Below, piece by piece: positions 32,831 through 42,556 of a stretch of DNA of 64,000 bases. The position numbers and the translations under genes are program-made. The notes beneath the pieces are model-generated. The model had not been told where the DNA came from and ran no database searches. It was given only the letters and a program-made list of their open reading frames with translations. Source of the DNA: CAZBLK01 sp964492715 (GTDB taxonomy: Bacteria > Bacillota > Clostridia > Lachnospirales > WRBF01); contig CAZBLK010000006.1 of the NCBI GenBank assembly GCA_964492715.1, forward strand, positions 46,054-110,053. Direction: 5' to 3'. The stretch's first letter is position 1; each line of letters starts with the position of its first letter.

Positions 32831-33592
32831 TCAATTTGAGCCTGTTATATCTTTTAATGCAATATCTGGGTGGTGGTATCTGCCACGGTCTTGTGTCTTA
32901 TTTTTGTAGTTTATTGATTGCTTAGGACACCATTGGATACATGCCATGCACTGTTCGCAATGACCGCAAAAGCTAGGTTTTCCATTCTGCATTTTTATGT
33001 TGCTGACAGGACAAACCTTGCTGCAAGTGCCGCAGCCGTTGCAAGAACTGTTTACATTAAAATGTTTGTCCTTGCTGTGTGAGTTTTTGATAAAACCACC
33101 GTGAGCCAGTGACATAAAACCGTTTTTAGGGATTGACTTTACTTTGCGGCTTTTAATATCAAGAGCAACTTTCTTTGTAGCCTCGGCTTGCGCCTTAACC
33201 TTTTCATTTGCATCGTTTGCCATAGGATATAGGCAAACATAGTTTGCAAAGCATTTTATGTTTTCGCCATAACTCAACTTGCCACCCTTATTGGCGATAA
33301 TTTTTTCGACATTGCTAAGCCCACCACCCATTGCTCCACTGGTGCAAACGGCAAAATAGTAACCGTTTTTGTTTTGTGAGATGTCCAAATCTTTGACAAA
33401 GCGTTCCACCACACCTGGCAAACCGCCGCAATAAACTGGGTACACAAACCCAATTTTATCATATGTTCCGCACAACTTATGCTTCTTACCCATTGAAATA
33501 AGCTCGCAATCACCTAAAGCTTTGGCGATATCCTTTGCCACTTTTAGGCTGTTTCCTGTTCCTGTAAAATAGAAAATGATGTTCTTTGACAT
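32831..33592 (-). CDS. EFR1-family flavodoxin/ferredoxin fusion protein
   Basis: 253 aa from ATG at 33592, with GGGGGGATTAAG upstream; the longer open frame overlaps the marR gene and is not used. The N-terminal part (1-150) is flavodoxin-like: NIIFYFTGTGNSLKVAKDIAKAL, with FVYPVYCGGLPGVVERFV and ACTSGAMGGGLS. The C-terminal part has two 4Fe-4S motifs, CNGCGTCSKVCPVSN and CGHCEQCMACIQWCPKQS. Such proteins shuttle electrons; partner unknown. It follows marR by 4 bp, so the regulator probably controls it. Confidence 0.88.
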   Translation of the reverse strand: MSKNIIFYFTGTGNSLKVAKDIAKALGDCELISMGKKHKLCGTYDKIGFVYPVYCGGLPGVVERFVKDLDISQNKNGYYFAVCTSGAMGGGLSNVEKIIANKGGKLSYGENIKCFANYVCLYPMANDANEKVKAQAEATKKVALDIKSRKVKSIPKNGFMSLAHGGFIKNSHSKDKHFNVNSSCNGCGTCSKVCPVSNIKMQNGKPSFCGHCEQCMACIQWCPKQSINYKNKTQDRGRYHHPDIALKDITGSN

Positions 33593-33596
33593 ATGC

Positions 33597-34055
33597 TTAA
33601 TCCCCCCATATTTCATTTTGTATTTGCCCTGCAATTTCAGAGTACTCATTAAGAACTTGCACAAGCTCCGAAAGTCTATCATTACCAAAACGTACATATA
33701 GGCTTTCAAATACTCTATCGGTTCTCTGCATCATTTCTTTTGTTGCTTGCTGCCCTTGTTCCGTCAATTCAAAGAGATACTTACGCTTGTCGTGTTCATG
33801 TATACCACGCTTCACGTATCCCTTTTTCTCAAGTGTAGCTAAAAGTTGTGACACCGCCGACTGTGTGATGCAGAGTGCTTCACCGATAGCCGTAACAAGC
33901 GGTACTCCCTCGTTAATAAGGCAGCTGTCTTCAATCATAGCCATTGCAACGACCTCGTTCATACGAAGTGTCTTGCCGCTTAAAATGGTTGTGTTTACCT
34001 TTTTAAAGCGGAATATTGCCGTAATAAGCTCTGACTTTTTTGTATCGCTGAACAT
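33597..34055 (-). CDS. MarR-family transcriptional regulator
   Basis: 152 aa. Central winged helix-turn-helix: AIGEALCITQSAVSQLLATLEKKGYVKRGIHEHDKRKYLFELTEQG, with the Asp-Lys-Arg wing typical of MarR. C-terminal helix is for dimerisation. Co-transcribed with the EFR1 gene downstream (4 bp gap). A perfect palindrome overlapping its own -10 (34093-34110) suggests autoregulation. The ligand, if any, is unknown. Confidence 0.9.
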   Translation of the reverse strand: MFSDTKKSELITAIFRFKKVNTTILSGKTLRMNEVVAMAMIEDSCLINEGVPLVTAIGEALCITQSAVSQLLATLEKKGYVKRGIHEHDKRKYLFELTEQGQQATKEMMQRTDRVFESLYVRFGNDRLSELVQVLNEYSEIAGQIQNEIWGD

Positions 34056-34092
34056 TTAAACACCTGCCTACTGTACACATATCACTACTTAA

Positions 34093-34122
34093 TATATTAG
34101 TTCTAATATAATTATATGTCAA
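34093..34122 (-). promoter_or_regulatory. Promoter and probable operator of marR-EFR1
   Basis: Minus strand TTGACA (34117-34122), 17-bp spacer, TAATAT (34094-34099). The perfect palindrome TATATTAG-TT-CTAATATA (34093-34110) covers the -10, a typical site for a MarR dimer. Confidence 0.75.
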
Positions 34123-34278
34123 TGTTTTTAAGTGTAATCCAAGACCATTTTTTTAATTTTCAGTAATCCTATAGTTATTTTAATTTTTACAATATTTGCA
34201 TATTGAATCCAAACGTCTGTTGCATAGTTGTATTATTTTAAAAAATTACAGTATGCCAATAATATCTGCATAAATACA

Positions 34279-35442
34279 TTATGCCTTCTCAGAAGCCTTT
34301 ATCCTTTTTATAAGCAAAGCTGCAATCCAAGCTGTTGACGGAACTGTCATTACCAAACCAATACTTCCTGCAATTCCTTGAATTATTTCTATTCCCAAAA
34401 CATTCAAGTTCATAAACCTATTGTATGGAAAGCTGTACATGTACATAATTATAAGCGTGCTAATTGAGCTGCCGGCGAAAGCCAAAATTAAAGTGTTTGT
34501 CATTGTACCCATAACATCTCGCCCTACATTCATTCCACTTTTGTACAGGCTGTAGGTGTTTTGTGACTTGTCGGCAGAATAAACCTCGTACACAGCAGAA
34601 GCTATTGACATTCCCACGTCCATTATAGCACCTAAAGATGAAATAATTATGCCTGCAAAAAGAATTTCCGAAACTAAAAGCTTGCTGTCTCGTGCAAGCC
34701 AAATCATTTCTTCGGAGTTTTCCATGTTAAGCCCAGAAATTTTTAATAAGCTTCCTGCTAAAACTCCAACCAAAGTTGCTGTCAAAAGCCCCAATGATAT
34801 GCCAAAAACGGCAGCAGCACTTTTTGCATTAAACCCAGAAACCATTGCAATTGTAGCCGCTGTAGCTACAACCGACGTTAAAAGAGCCGCAAATATCGGG
34901 CTGTTTCCATTTAATATTGTAGGAATCATATAAAAAACAACAACTATAGATGTAAAGAGCAAAGAAATTATGGCGTAAAAACCTTTTGAACGCCCAATTA
35001 CAATTAAAACAAGCACAAAGGCCGCAATAAGAACATAAATTCCAAAATCACGTGAATAAGACGATATTTCGCAGCTTACAAGCATACCTTCCTTTTCGCC
35101 CAGCCCAACTACCATTGTCATGCCTTTTTTTGCACGATAATTATACATTCGGCTAATTGCATTATCAATTTCAACTTCCTTGCCTGCAAACATTCCACTA
35201 GTTATCATAAGTTTAACTTTTTGCCGACCTATGTAAAGTCCTTTTATTTCGGGGTCTTCTTCCAAGTCATAGTCGTCTGTGGACAAAACTTTGCACTTTT
35301 CAAAATAATAAGTAACGTCGGTTTGTGCAGGCGGAGCATAATCTCTGCGTGCTTTTGGCTGAAGTACAAGAAAAATAGAAATAACTAGCATTAGCAAAAT
35401 TGTTATTAAACGACCGTTTTTTGTTATAGTTTTAATTGTCAC
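34279..35442 (-). CDS. YibE/F-like membrane protein
   Basis: 387 aa from a GTG at 35442 behind AAAGGCGGTG. N-terminal membrane anchor (LITILLMLVISIFLVL), an extracellular beta-rich region to about 130, then about seven membrane segments. The middle holds IISLLFTSIVVVFYMIPTIL and the family segment ISSLGAIMDVGMSIASAVYEV. YibE/F proteins are widespread in Firmicutes; their function is not known. Single gene, divergent from the large SLH gene. Confidence 0.85.
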   Translation of the reverse strand: MTIKTITKNGRLITILLMLVISIFLVLQPKARRDYAPPAQTDVTYYFEKCKVLSTDDYDLEEDPEIKGLYIGRQKVKLMITSGMFAGKEVEIDNAISRMYNYRAKKGMTMVVGLGEKEGMLVSCEISSYSRDFGIYVLIAAFVLVLIVIGRSKGFYAIISLLFTSIVVVFYMIPTILNGNSPIFAALLTSVVATAATIAMVSGFNAKSAAAVFGISLGLLTATLVGVLAGSLLKISGLNMENSEEMIWLARDSKLLVSEILFAGIIISSLGAIMDVGMSIASAVYEVYSADKSQNTYSLYKSGMNVGRDVMGTMTNTLILAFAGSSISTLIIMYMYSFPYNRFMNLNVLGIEIIQGIAGSIGLVMTVPSTAWIAALLIKRIKASEKA

Positions 35443-35629
35443 ATTGCACCGCCTTTTAGCATAAAATATTTGACAATATTCTACACTATGAAAAGTGCAA
35501 AATCAAGAAAGTTATTGTAAAACAAATTACAAGTTCGCATATTACAAAATTGTTAGCTATGTTTAGAACTTTAAGAAAGCAACTATATGTGTGTAACTAA
35601 AAAATATTAATAAAATTTCTAAAAGATAC

Positions 35630-35657
35630 TTGTAATTTTCTACTAAAACGTTATTAT
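35630..35657 (+). promoter_or_regulatory. Possible promoter of the SLH/PHP gene
   Basis: TTGTAA (35630-35635), 16-bp spacer, TATTAT (35652-35657), about 100 bp before the start codon. The -35 is imperfect. The rest of the 35443-35756 gap is AT-rich and shows nothing else. Confidence 0.4.
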
Positions 35658-35756
35658 ATAGGTGAATAGAATTTTCTGCATTTTGTTACGGAAAAAAGGG
35701 GGGAAATGTTTCGTTTTTAAACATAGTGTTAGTTTTATTGCAAAGGAGGGCATTTA

Positions 35757-38700
35757 ATGGACAAGGAAAAAAACAGCCACAATAACCTTGACAGAAAAGA
35801 ACTTGTTAGCTTTTGCAGTCAAGGTTATTTCACGGCAAATTTTGAAGGGTTTACACGTGCTATAGGCGGCGTGCTGCAAAAACTTCCTTCTGGTAACAGG
35901 GCTTTAGGGTTTTTGCTTAGTTTTGTTATGATGTTTTCTGTTTTATTAGTAAACAAAGTTACAGTAGTGGCAGCAGAAGCAGACCACATTGTTATAAGCG
36001 AAGCTTATGGTGCTGGTGGTAACAATGGCGCAGTACTAAGTAACGATTTTGTTGAGCTTTACAACCCAACATTATCAGATGTTGACATTGCTGGTTGGCA
36101 ATTGCAGTATGTTTCTGCTGCGGGTGCATTTCCAGGAACGAATAAATTTATATTTCCTGCAGGTGCAACTGTTAAAGCTGGAGGGTACTATCTTCTTCAG
36201 TGTGCTGCTGGCACCAATGTTATCGCTCCTTTACCTACAGCTGATAGCAGCTGTACTATTGCAATGGGTGCAGCAGCTTTCAAGGTGCGCTTAACAGAGG
36301 CTGACGGAACAACAGTTGTAGATATGGTTGGTGCTGGTTCTACTGCATCAGAATATGAAGGCAGTGGTCCAACATCTGCTCCTTCAGCCACATTAAGTGT
36401 TCAAAGAACACCTACGGACGGCACGGACACTGATGACAACAGCATTGACTTTACTACAGCAGCACCTACTCCACGCAATTCAAGCTATGGTGATTCAACT
36501 GGTGTTGCACCAGTCACCTCAACCCCATCAACTACCACATCAAACCCAGCTTATGTTAATATAGGCTCACAAGTCACGCTTAACTGTGCAACAGAAGGCG
36601 CAACAATTTTCTACACTCTAAACGACGGAGCTGAAACCGAGTACACTACTCCGATTACGCTTAATCGAGAAGATTTTGTAGGGACAAATGCTGACACAGC
36701 AGCTACAATTGTTGCAACTGCTTCAAAAGACGGAATGACTTCAAGCACTACAACACTTAAATTTAAAAAGATTGATACAGTTTCTATTGCGACAGCAAGA
36801 ATAATCCCTGCTGGTTCTAAAGTAATAGTAAACGGCACAGTCACAAGAGCAATTCCTTCCAGTGCCGGTAATCAAGGTAATTCTTCTTTATATATTCAAG
36901 ATGAAACAAGTGGTATTGCGGTTTATAAAAGTTTTAGCATATCCCCAACAACTTATGAAGCAGGTAAAAATGTAACGGTTACTGGAACATTGTCCTCTAA
37001 CAACGGAGTTATACAAATTCAACCTGCCGAACTAACAGACATAGTTGTTTCAAGTGAGCCAGCTGCACCGCTTACACCTGAAACAATTACTATTTCCGAG
37101 CTTAACTCAAAGTCATTTGAAGGTAAGCTAGTTAAAATTTCTGAAGTAAACCTTACGAATATTGCAACAAATTCAAACCACACAATATCAGATGGTACTG
37201 CTTCAACTACAATGCGCTGCCTAGAAGGCATTACATTAAGTAGCAATTTTGCAGTAGGCAACACTATAGACGTAGTTGGCATTGCCGCTAACAACAATGG
37301 TACACCACAGATTCTTGTTATGAATGAAACCGATTTAACAAAAATAGTTGCAGATGTAGCAAGAGTAACTGCTAACCCTGCTTCAGGCTCAAAAGTGCCA
37401 GCAGGCGGAATAGTTTCAATTTCAACTGCAACTACAGGTGCAAACATTAAAATTTTGTACAAACTTAATGGCGGAGCAGAGCAAACTGTTGATTTAAACA
37501 CAGCAACAGTTACAATTTCTGCTACTGATTTTGTTGGTACAAACAAAACAGCCACAATTGTTGCAAAAGCAACAGACGGCACTTACACAACCACAGAATC
37601 AACTTTTACATACACACAAGCGCAAGCAACTGCGCCTACAGCTGCGCCTGCTTCTGGCGTAGTTCCACCAGGTATTATGGTTATTCTTTCTTCTGCACAA
37701 CCAGGTGCTACAATTAAGTACACAATTACAGAAAGTGGCGGAACGGCAGGCCCTGAAACAACTTATTCAGGTGCATTTGCACTTCCGACGGACGAGTCAA
37801 AATTCCCTGTTACGGTAACAGCAAAAGCTTCTTTAAACAATTACCTTGACAGCGATTCTATAGAATTTACTTACAGACTTGGTGCAACAGGCGGTTATAA
37901 AAACTATTTCGGCCAGCTGCACTCGCACACTGCCGAAAACTCGGACGGTGCAGGAACGCTTGCAGAAGCATATTCATGGGCAAGAGATAACGCACAGCTT
38001 GATTTCTTTGCTGTTACAGACCACTCGAACTCATTTGACAAGGCTAGTACTTCTGACAAAGCAGGAACTTATAATTTGTACGGTTATAACGCAAACAATC
38101 TACAGTGGCAAAACGGAAAAAATGCAGCAGCAGCAGCTTTAACTGACAATTTCGTAAGCTTTTACGGCTATGAAATGACATGGTCGGGCGGCCCTGGGCA
38201 TATTAACACTTTTGCAACAGACGGCTTTGTAAGCAGAAACAATTCGGAGTTAAATACAAAAACAAATGATGCTGGTATGCGTGCTTACTACGAGCTTTTA
38301 AAAAATACGCCAGAATCTATTTCACAATTTAACCACCCAGGTACAACATTTGGCACTTTCTCAGAGTTTAAATACCTTGACCCAACAATTGACCAAAGAA
38401 TTTCTTTAATAGAGGTTGGTAATGGTGAAGGTGCTGTTGGCTCTGGCGGTTACTTCCCTTCTTATGGTGAGTACAACAAAGCATTGGACATGGGCTGGCA
38501 CCTTTCGCCAACAAACAACCAAGACAACCATAAAAAAATGTGGGGTAACTCAAACACAGCAAGAACAGTTGCTTACACAAATGATTTTACAGTTGATGGT
38601 ATTTATGATGCGCTTAGAAACATGAGTACATACGCAACTGAAGACAACAACCTTGACATTGTTTACACACTTAACCGTAACAAAATGGGTTCAATTTTGC

Positions 38701-41700
38701 CAACAGCACCAGCAACGGCTCAGTTTAGTGTAACTGTAAAAGACCCAGATGCACTTGATAAAATTGCAAGTGTAGCAATTATTTCTGTAGGTGGTAAAGA
38801 AGTTCACAAGCAAACTTTTAACTCAAATGACGTAACTTTTAACCACACTATAGACGCACCAAAGGAAGGGTATTACTACATTAAAGTTGTTCAACAAGAC
38901 GGGCACATTGCTGTTACAGCCCCTATATGGCTTGGGCAAGCCCCTGCTTTAGGTATTTTGGACTTAACTAACGACACACTTGTGCCTGTTACTGGCGAAA
39001 GTTTGAAGCTTACTACATCAGTGTTTAACAACGATAATACACCTGCAAAGCTTAGCAAAATTATTTATAAAAACAAAGCTACAGGTGAAGTACTTTACAC
39101 TGAAGACTTAGACACAACAATTGCAGTAAGAGGTACTGCAAGCCATGTATTTAATTATACACCAACTACTGCTGGTGCTATGACAGTAGCTGTTACTGCG
39201 TTCATTACACCTGCAAGCGGTATTGCTCTTGAATATTCAAAAGATATTAATATTAATGTACGTGACTCGAGCAACCTTTTATACGTTGGTATAGACGCTT
39301 CGCATGACAATGAGTATGTAAGCGGCAACTACAAAGACAGCATGAGCAACTTTGCAACTCTTGCGTCAAAGTACAACGTGCGTGTTGTCGAGCTTAAAAC
39401 AAGTGCCGACTTAATTGCCGCAATGTCAAACCCAAAATATAAAATGATGATTTTCACTGTTCCAAGCAGAAGAAGTGGAACAATAGGAAGAATTCCTTGG
39501 AAAAGCTACTCCAATGCGGAAATTTCTGCTGTTTCAGAGTTTGCTAAAAACGGCAACACAGTTATTGTCACAGGCTGGGGTGACTACTACGAAAGCTATT
39601 CAAACTTAAAAAGTGATTTTTCTTTTACAGCAGACCAACATATGGCAGCACAACAAAACAAGCTGCTTGAAGCAATAGGCTCTACTCTACGCATTGCGGA
39701 CGACGAGGCAAAAGACAACGACAACAACCCAGGAAGCAATGCACCAAGGCTTTACCTTACAGACCACAACAACTTTGTAAGTCCGCTTCTAAACGGTGTT
39801 TTAAAAGATGCAAACGGTAAATCTTTGCAAAGGTTCAGCCAATACGGGGGAACAACAATTTTTGCATTAGATGAAAGCGGAGCACCAACTAGCACACTTC
39901 CTTCTAGTGTGACACCAATTGTAAGCGGATACGGTACAAGTAACGCTGACGGAAGCGGCAAGCTTTTGGACAAAATTAATTCTTACGATGATGACGGCGA
40001 CGGATACGGAATTGAAAACGGCGCAAGCAAGCCGCCAAAGTATGCTTCTGAAAATGGAAGCACAGTTTTACTTACAGCAAGTGAAGATGTAAGCCATGAA
40101 AACGGAGCAACTTCTATGGTTGTTGTTTCTGGCGGTGCTTTTATGTCGAACTTTGAAGTTCAAGCAGACCTTGACAACATATTCTCTGTTCCGTACAGCA
40201 ACTATAACTTCTGCGAAAACTTAATTCTTACACTTACTAGCAACACAACTGTTGCTCAAGCAAAGAGGTTGCCTTTAGGTTCAGATATAATTGTTGAGGC
40301 AACGGCTACTTCAAGCGTTTACAATGGCTTAGATACAAACAAAGGCTTCTTTGATAGTATCTATGTTGAAGACGCAACAGGCGGCATTAACGTTTTCCCT
40401 GTTAGTACAGGTGTTTTGGAAGGTCAAATGGTTCGTATAACTGGTAAAGTAAGCGAGTACCAAGGCGAAAGACAAATTGCTGTTACAAGCTACAGAGTTA
40501 TTGACCCATCAATTAACAGCGTTACACCAAAGGCTGTTACAACTAAAGATTCAATGCTTCCAGCAAACACAGGCAACTTGCTTACTTTTGTTGGTCACAT
40601 AAAAGAAATTATAAAAGACGACAGCGGTGTTGTTCAACAGCTTTTGGTAGATGACGGAAGCGGTGCTTCTCGTGTTTACATAAACGGTTACATAACTAAA
40701 AACGTGTCACTTGCACACTTGAAAGTGGACGACATTGTAACTGTTACAGGGCTTGGTTCTGTAGGTGAAAACTTCTCATCAGAAACACAGTTTTTACCTC
40801 GTATTCGTGTGCGTGACAGGGCAGAAATTGCTTTGGCAGAAAATTACTATGACGTAGTTGTTTCTAGCACAGTTGCAGGCGGAAAGCTTTTGTCAGATAA
40901 GTATTTGTACATGGAAGGTGATGTTGTAACGGTTAGACCAACAGCAAACTCTGGGTACTCTTACAAAGCAGGTTCGCTTAAAGCAACAGCAGAAGATGGC
41001 TCTAGTGTAGAAATAACAAACAATACGTTTGTTATGCCAGCGCAAAAAGTTACTTTGACAGCAACATTTACGCAAACATCTTCTACACCAAAGCCAGACA
41101 CAGGCAAAGATGATACGATAACGGAAGAACCAACAGAAACACCTGCGCCAAAACCTACACCGTTGCCTGTTCCTGTTGTTACAACAGATAAAAACACTAC
41201 AAATTCAGCTATTACATTGCCGTCAACAAGCGAAGATGAAAAAGCAACCGTTTCTATAACTGAAAAAGTTGTAAACATTGCTTTGAACGCTGCAATAGAA
41301 AATGCAAAAAATAACGGCACAGCACTTACTGTTGAATTTAAATTGCAAGCACCAGAAAGTTCAACATCTGTAACGGCTGAATTGCCGAAAGCATCATTAA
41401 CACAAATTACAAACAATGATGCAGCTTTAGGAATTAGCTCTTTGCTTGCAGACATTAAGTTTGATTCAAAGGCAGTTTCGTATATTGCTGAAAAATCAAG
41501 GTCAACTGTTAACATTAGCGCAAGCCTTGTTGACAAGAAGACACTTTCAAAAGCTGCGCTTGCAACTGTTGGCGAAAACAATGTTTACAACTTTAGCGTA
41601 ACCAGCCAAGGCTCGTCAATTAACACCTTTGGCGGCGGAAAGGCTGTAGTTACAATTCCATACAAGCTTTCTGCAGGTGAAAAGCCAAACAGCATAGTTA

Positions 41701-42380
41701 TTTATTACATAAATGACAGCGGCAACCTTGAAGTAGTAAAAAATTGTAAGTATGACGAAAAAACCGGAACAGTTTCTTTCTCGACAACACATTTTTCAAA
41801 GTACTTTATTGGGCACAACCCTAAAAAGTTCTCTGACGTTGCATCATGGCAATGGTACTCGGGTGCTATAGACTTTGTGTCTGCAAGAGATTTGTTTAGC
41901 GGCATGGGCGGCAATGATTTTGCGCCAGATGGTGCAATGACAAGGGCAATGTTTGCGTCTGTCCTTGCAAGCCTTGACAATGCAAACTTGAGCAACTACA
42001 AGAGTTCAAGCTTCAACGATGTAGACTCAGACGCTTGGTACTCGCCGGCTGTTGCGTGGGCTTCAGAAAACGGAGTTGTTGAAGGTTTTGGCGGTGGAAT
42101 TTTTGACCCAAATAAAGCTATTACCCGTGAAGAAATGGCTGTTATGCTTTACAACTATACTGTTTATAAAGGAATTAAATTGAAGGCAAGAGAAGCTTAC
42201 AGTGATGCTTTCAACGACAATGACAAAGTAAGCTCGTGGGCAGCTAAAGCAGTTAATGAAATGAAAAATGCTGGCGTAATAAGCGGAGTAGGCGGAAATA
42301 ATTATGCTCCTAAAACAACAGCAAACAGAGCAAATGTTGCTGCAATTTTTACAAACTATATAAAAATTAGCTTACAATAA
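35757..42380 (+). CDS. Giant S-layer-anchored surface protein with lamin-tail, OB-fold, PHP and SLH domains
   Basis: 2207 aa, ATG behind AAAGGAGGGC. An unusually long N-terminus (about 48 residues) precedes the secretion signal FLLSFVMMFSVLLVNKVTVVAAE. Then: a lamin-tail domain (about 75-230, VISEAYGAGGNNGAVLSNDFVELYNPT); beta-sandwich repeats like chitobiase C-terminal domains (about 245-335, 540-620, 620-705); a YhcR-type OB-fold (about 340-530); a CehA/McbA-type PHP metallo-phosphoesterase (about 715-1070; YFGQLHSHTAE with metal His at 722 and 724, FFAVTDHSN, QFNHPG); a Rossmann/amidotransferase-like region (about 1180-1390); a second OB-fold (1495-1700); an InlB-like repeat (1710-1770); a Thr/Pro linker; a beta domain shared with the protein at 63047; and three SLH repeats from 2022. 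Likely an extracellular phosphodiesterase or nuclease on the cell wall; the substrate is unknown. Confidence 0.88.
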   Translation: MDKEKNSHNNLDRKELVSFCSQGYFTANFEGFTRAIGGVLQKLPSGNRALGFLLSFVMMFSVLLVNKVTVVAAEADHIVISEAYGAGGNNGAVLSNDFVELYNPTLSDVDIAGWQLQYVSAAGAFPGTNKFIFPAGATVKAGGYYLLQCAAGTNVIAPLPTADSSCTIAMGAAAFKVRLTEADGTTVVDMVGAGSTASEYEGSGPTSAPSATLSVQRTPTDGTDTDDNSIDFTTAAPTPRNSSYGDSTGVAPVTSTPSTTTSNPAYVNIGSQVTLNCATEGATIFYTLNDGAETEYTTPITLNREDFVGTNADTAATIVATASKDGMTSSTTTLKFKKIDTVSIATARIIPAGSKVIVNGTVTRAIPSSAGNQGNSSLYIQDETSGIAVYKSFSISPTTYEAGKNVTVTGTLSSNNGVIQIQPAELTDIVVSSEPAAPLTPETITISELNSKSFEGKLVKISEVNLTNIATNSNHTISDGTASTTMRCLEGITLSSNFAVGNTIDVVGIAANNNGTPQILVMNETDLTKIVADVARVTANPASGSKVPAGGIVSISTATTGANIKILYKLNGGAEQTVDLNTATVTISATDFVGTNKTATIVAKATDGTYTTTESTFTYTQAQATAPTAAPASGVVPPGIMVILSSAQPGATIKYTITESGGTAGPETTYSGAFALPTDESKFPVTVTAKASLNNYLDSDSIEFTYRLGATGGYKNYFGQLHSHTAENSDGAGTLAEAYSWARDNAQLDFFAVTDHSNSFDKASTSDKAGTYNLYGYNANNLQWQNGKNAAAAALTDNFVSFYGYEMTWSGGPGHINTFATDGFVSRNNSELNTKTNDAGMRAYYELLKNTPESISQFNHPGTTFGTFSEFKYLDPTIDQRISLIEVGNGEGAVGSGGYFPSYGEYNKALDMGWHLSPTNNQDNHKKMWGNSNTARTVAYTNDFTVDGIYDALRNMSTYATEDNNLDIVYTLNRNKMGSILPTAPATAQFSVTVKDPDALDKIASVAIISVGGKEVHKQTFNSNDVTFNHTIDAPKEGYYYIKVVQQDGHIAVTAPIWLGQAPALGILDLTNDTLVPVTGESLKLTTSVFNNDNTPAKLSKIIYKNKATGEVLYTEDLDTTIAVRGTASHVFNYTPTTAGAMTVAVTAFITPASGIALEYSKDININVRDSSNLLYVGIDASHDNEYVSGNYKDSMSNFATLASKYNVRVVELKTSADLIAAMSNPKYKMMIFTVPSRRSGTIGRIPWKSYSNAEISAVSEFAKNGNTVIVTGWGDYYESYSNLKSDFSFTADQHMAAQQNKLLEAIGSTLRIADDEAKDNDNNPGSNAPRLYLTDHNNFVSPLLNGVLKDANGKSLQRFSQYGGTTIFALDESGAPTSTLPSSVTPIVSGYGTSNADGSGKLLDKINSYDDDGDGYGIENGASKPPKYASENGSTVLLTASEDVSHENGATSMVVVSGGAFMSNFEVQADLDNIFSVPYSNYNFCENLILTLTSNTTVAQAKRLPLGSDIIVEATATSSVYNGLDTNKGFFDSIYVEDATGGINVFPVSTGVLEGQMVRITGKVSEYQGERQIAVTSYRVIDPSINSVTPKAVTTKDSMLPANTGNLLTFVGHIKEIIKDDSGVVQQLLVDDGSGASRVYINGYITKNVSLAHLKVDDIVTVTGLGSVGENFSSETQFLPRIRVRDRAEIALAENYYDVVVSSTVAGGKLLSDKYLYMEGDVVTVRPTANSGYSYKAGSLKATAEDGSSVEITNNTFVMPAQKVTLTATFTQTSSTPKPDTGKDDTITEEPTETPAPKPTPLPVPVVTTDKNTTNSAITLPSTSEDEKATVSITEKVVNIALNAAIENAKNNGTALTVEFKLQAPESSTSVTAELPKASLTQITNNDAALGISSLLADIKFDSKAVSYIAEKSRSTVNISASLVDKKTLSKAALATVGENNVYNFSVTSQGSSINTFGGGKAVVTIPYKLSAGEKPNSIVIYYINDSGNLEVVKNCKYDEKTGTVSFSTTHFSKYFIGHNPKKFSDVASWQWYSGAIDFVSARDLFSGMGGNDFAPDGAMTRAMFASVLASLDNANLSNYKSSSFNDVDSDAWYSPAVAWASENGVVEGFGGGIFDPNKAITREEMAVMLYNYTVYKGIKLKAREAYSDAFNDNDKVSSWAAKAVNEMKNAGVISGVGGNNYAPKTTANRANVAAIFTNYIKISLQ

Positions 42381-42423
42381 AGCACAGCAAACTGCTCTAA
42401 TACCTTCATTACGTAATTAAAAT

Positions 42424-42462
42424 ATCGGCTAAACCCCTTTTGCTAAAAGGAGTTTAGCCGAT
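42424..42462 (+). terminator. Terminator of the SLH/PHP gene
   Basis: 18-bp stem ATCGGCTAAACCCCTTTT / AAAAGGAGTTTAGCCGAT with one mismatch and a 3-nt loop, followed by TGTTTTG. Confidence 0.88.
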
Positions 42463-42556
42463 TGTTTTGCTAATTGCTAAAAAACCAAAAAGGTGCTATG
42501 CTAAATTAACAAAAAAATAATAGACAAAAGTTCGTATGCGAAAGGGTTTGATTTTT

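Noticed and set aside
40961..41581. 206-codon minus-strand ORF inside the SLH/PHP gene
   Set aside because: Antisense to the beta domain shared with the protein at 63 kb; no start signal.
36019..42380. Frameshift in the giant SLH gene
   Set aside because: One uninterrupted frame with consistent domains from signal peptide to SLH repeats.
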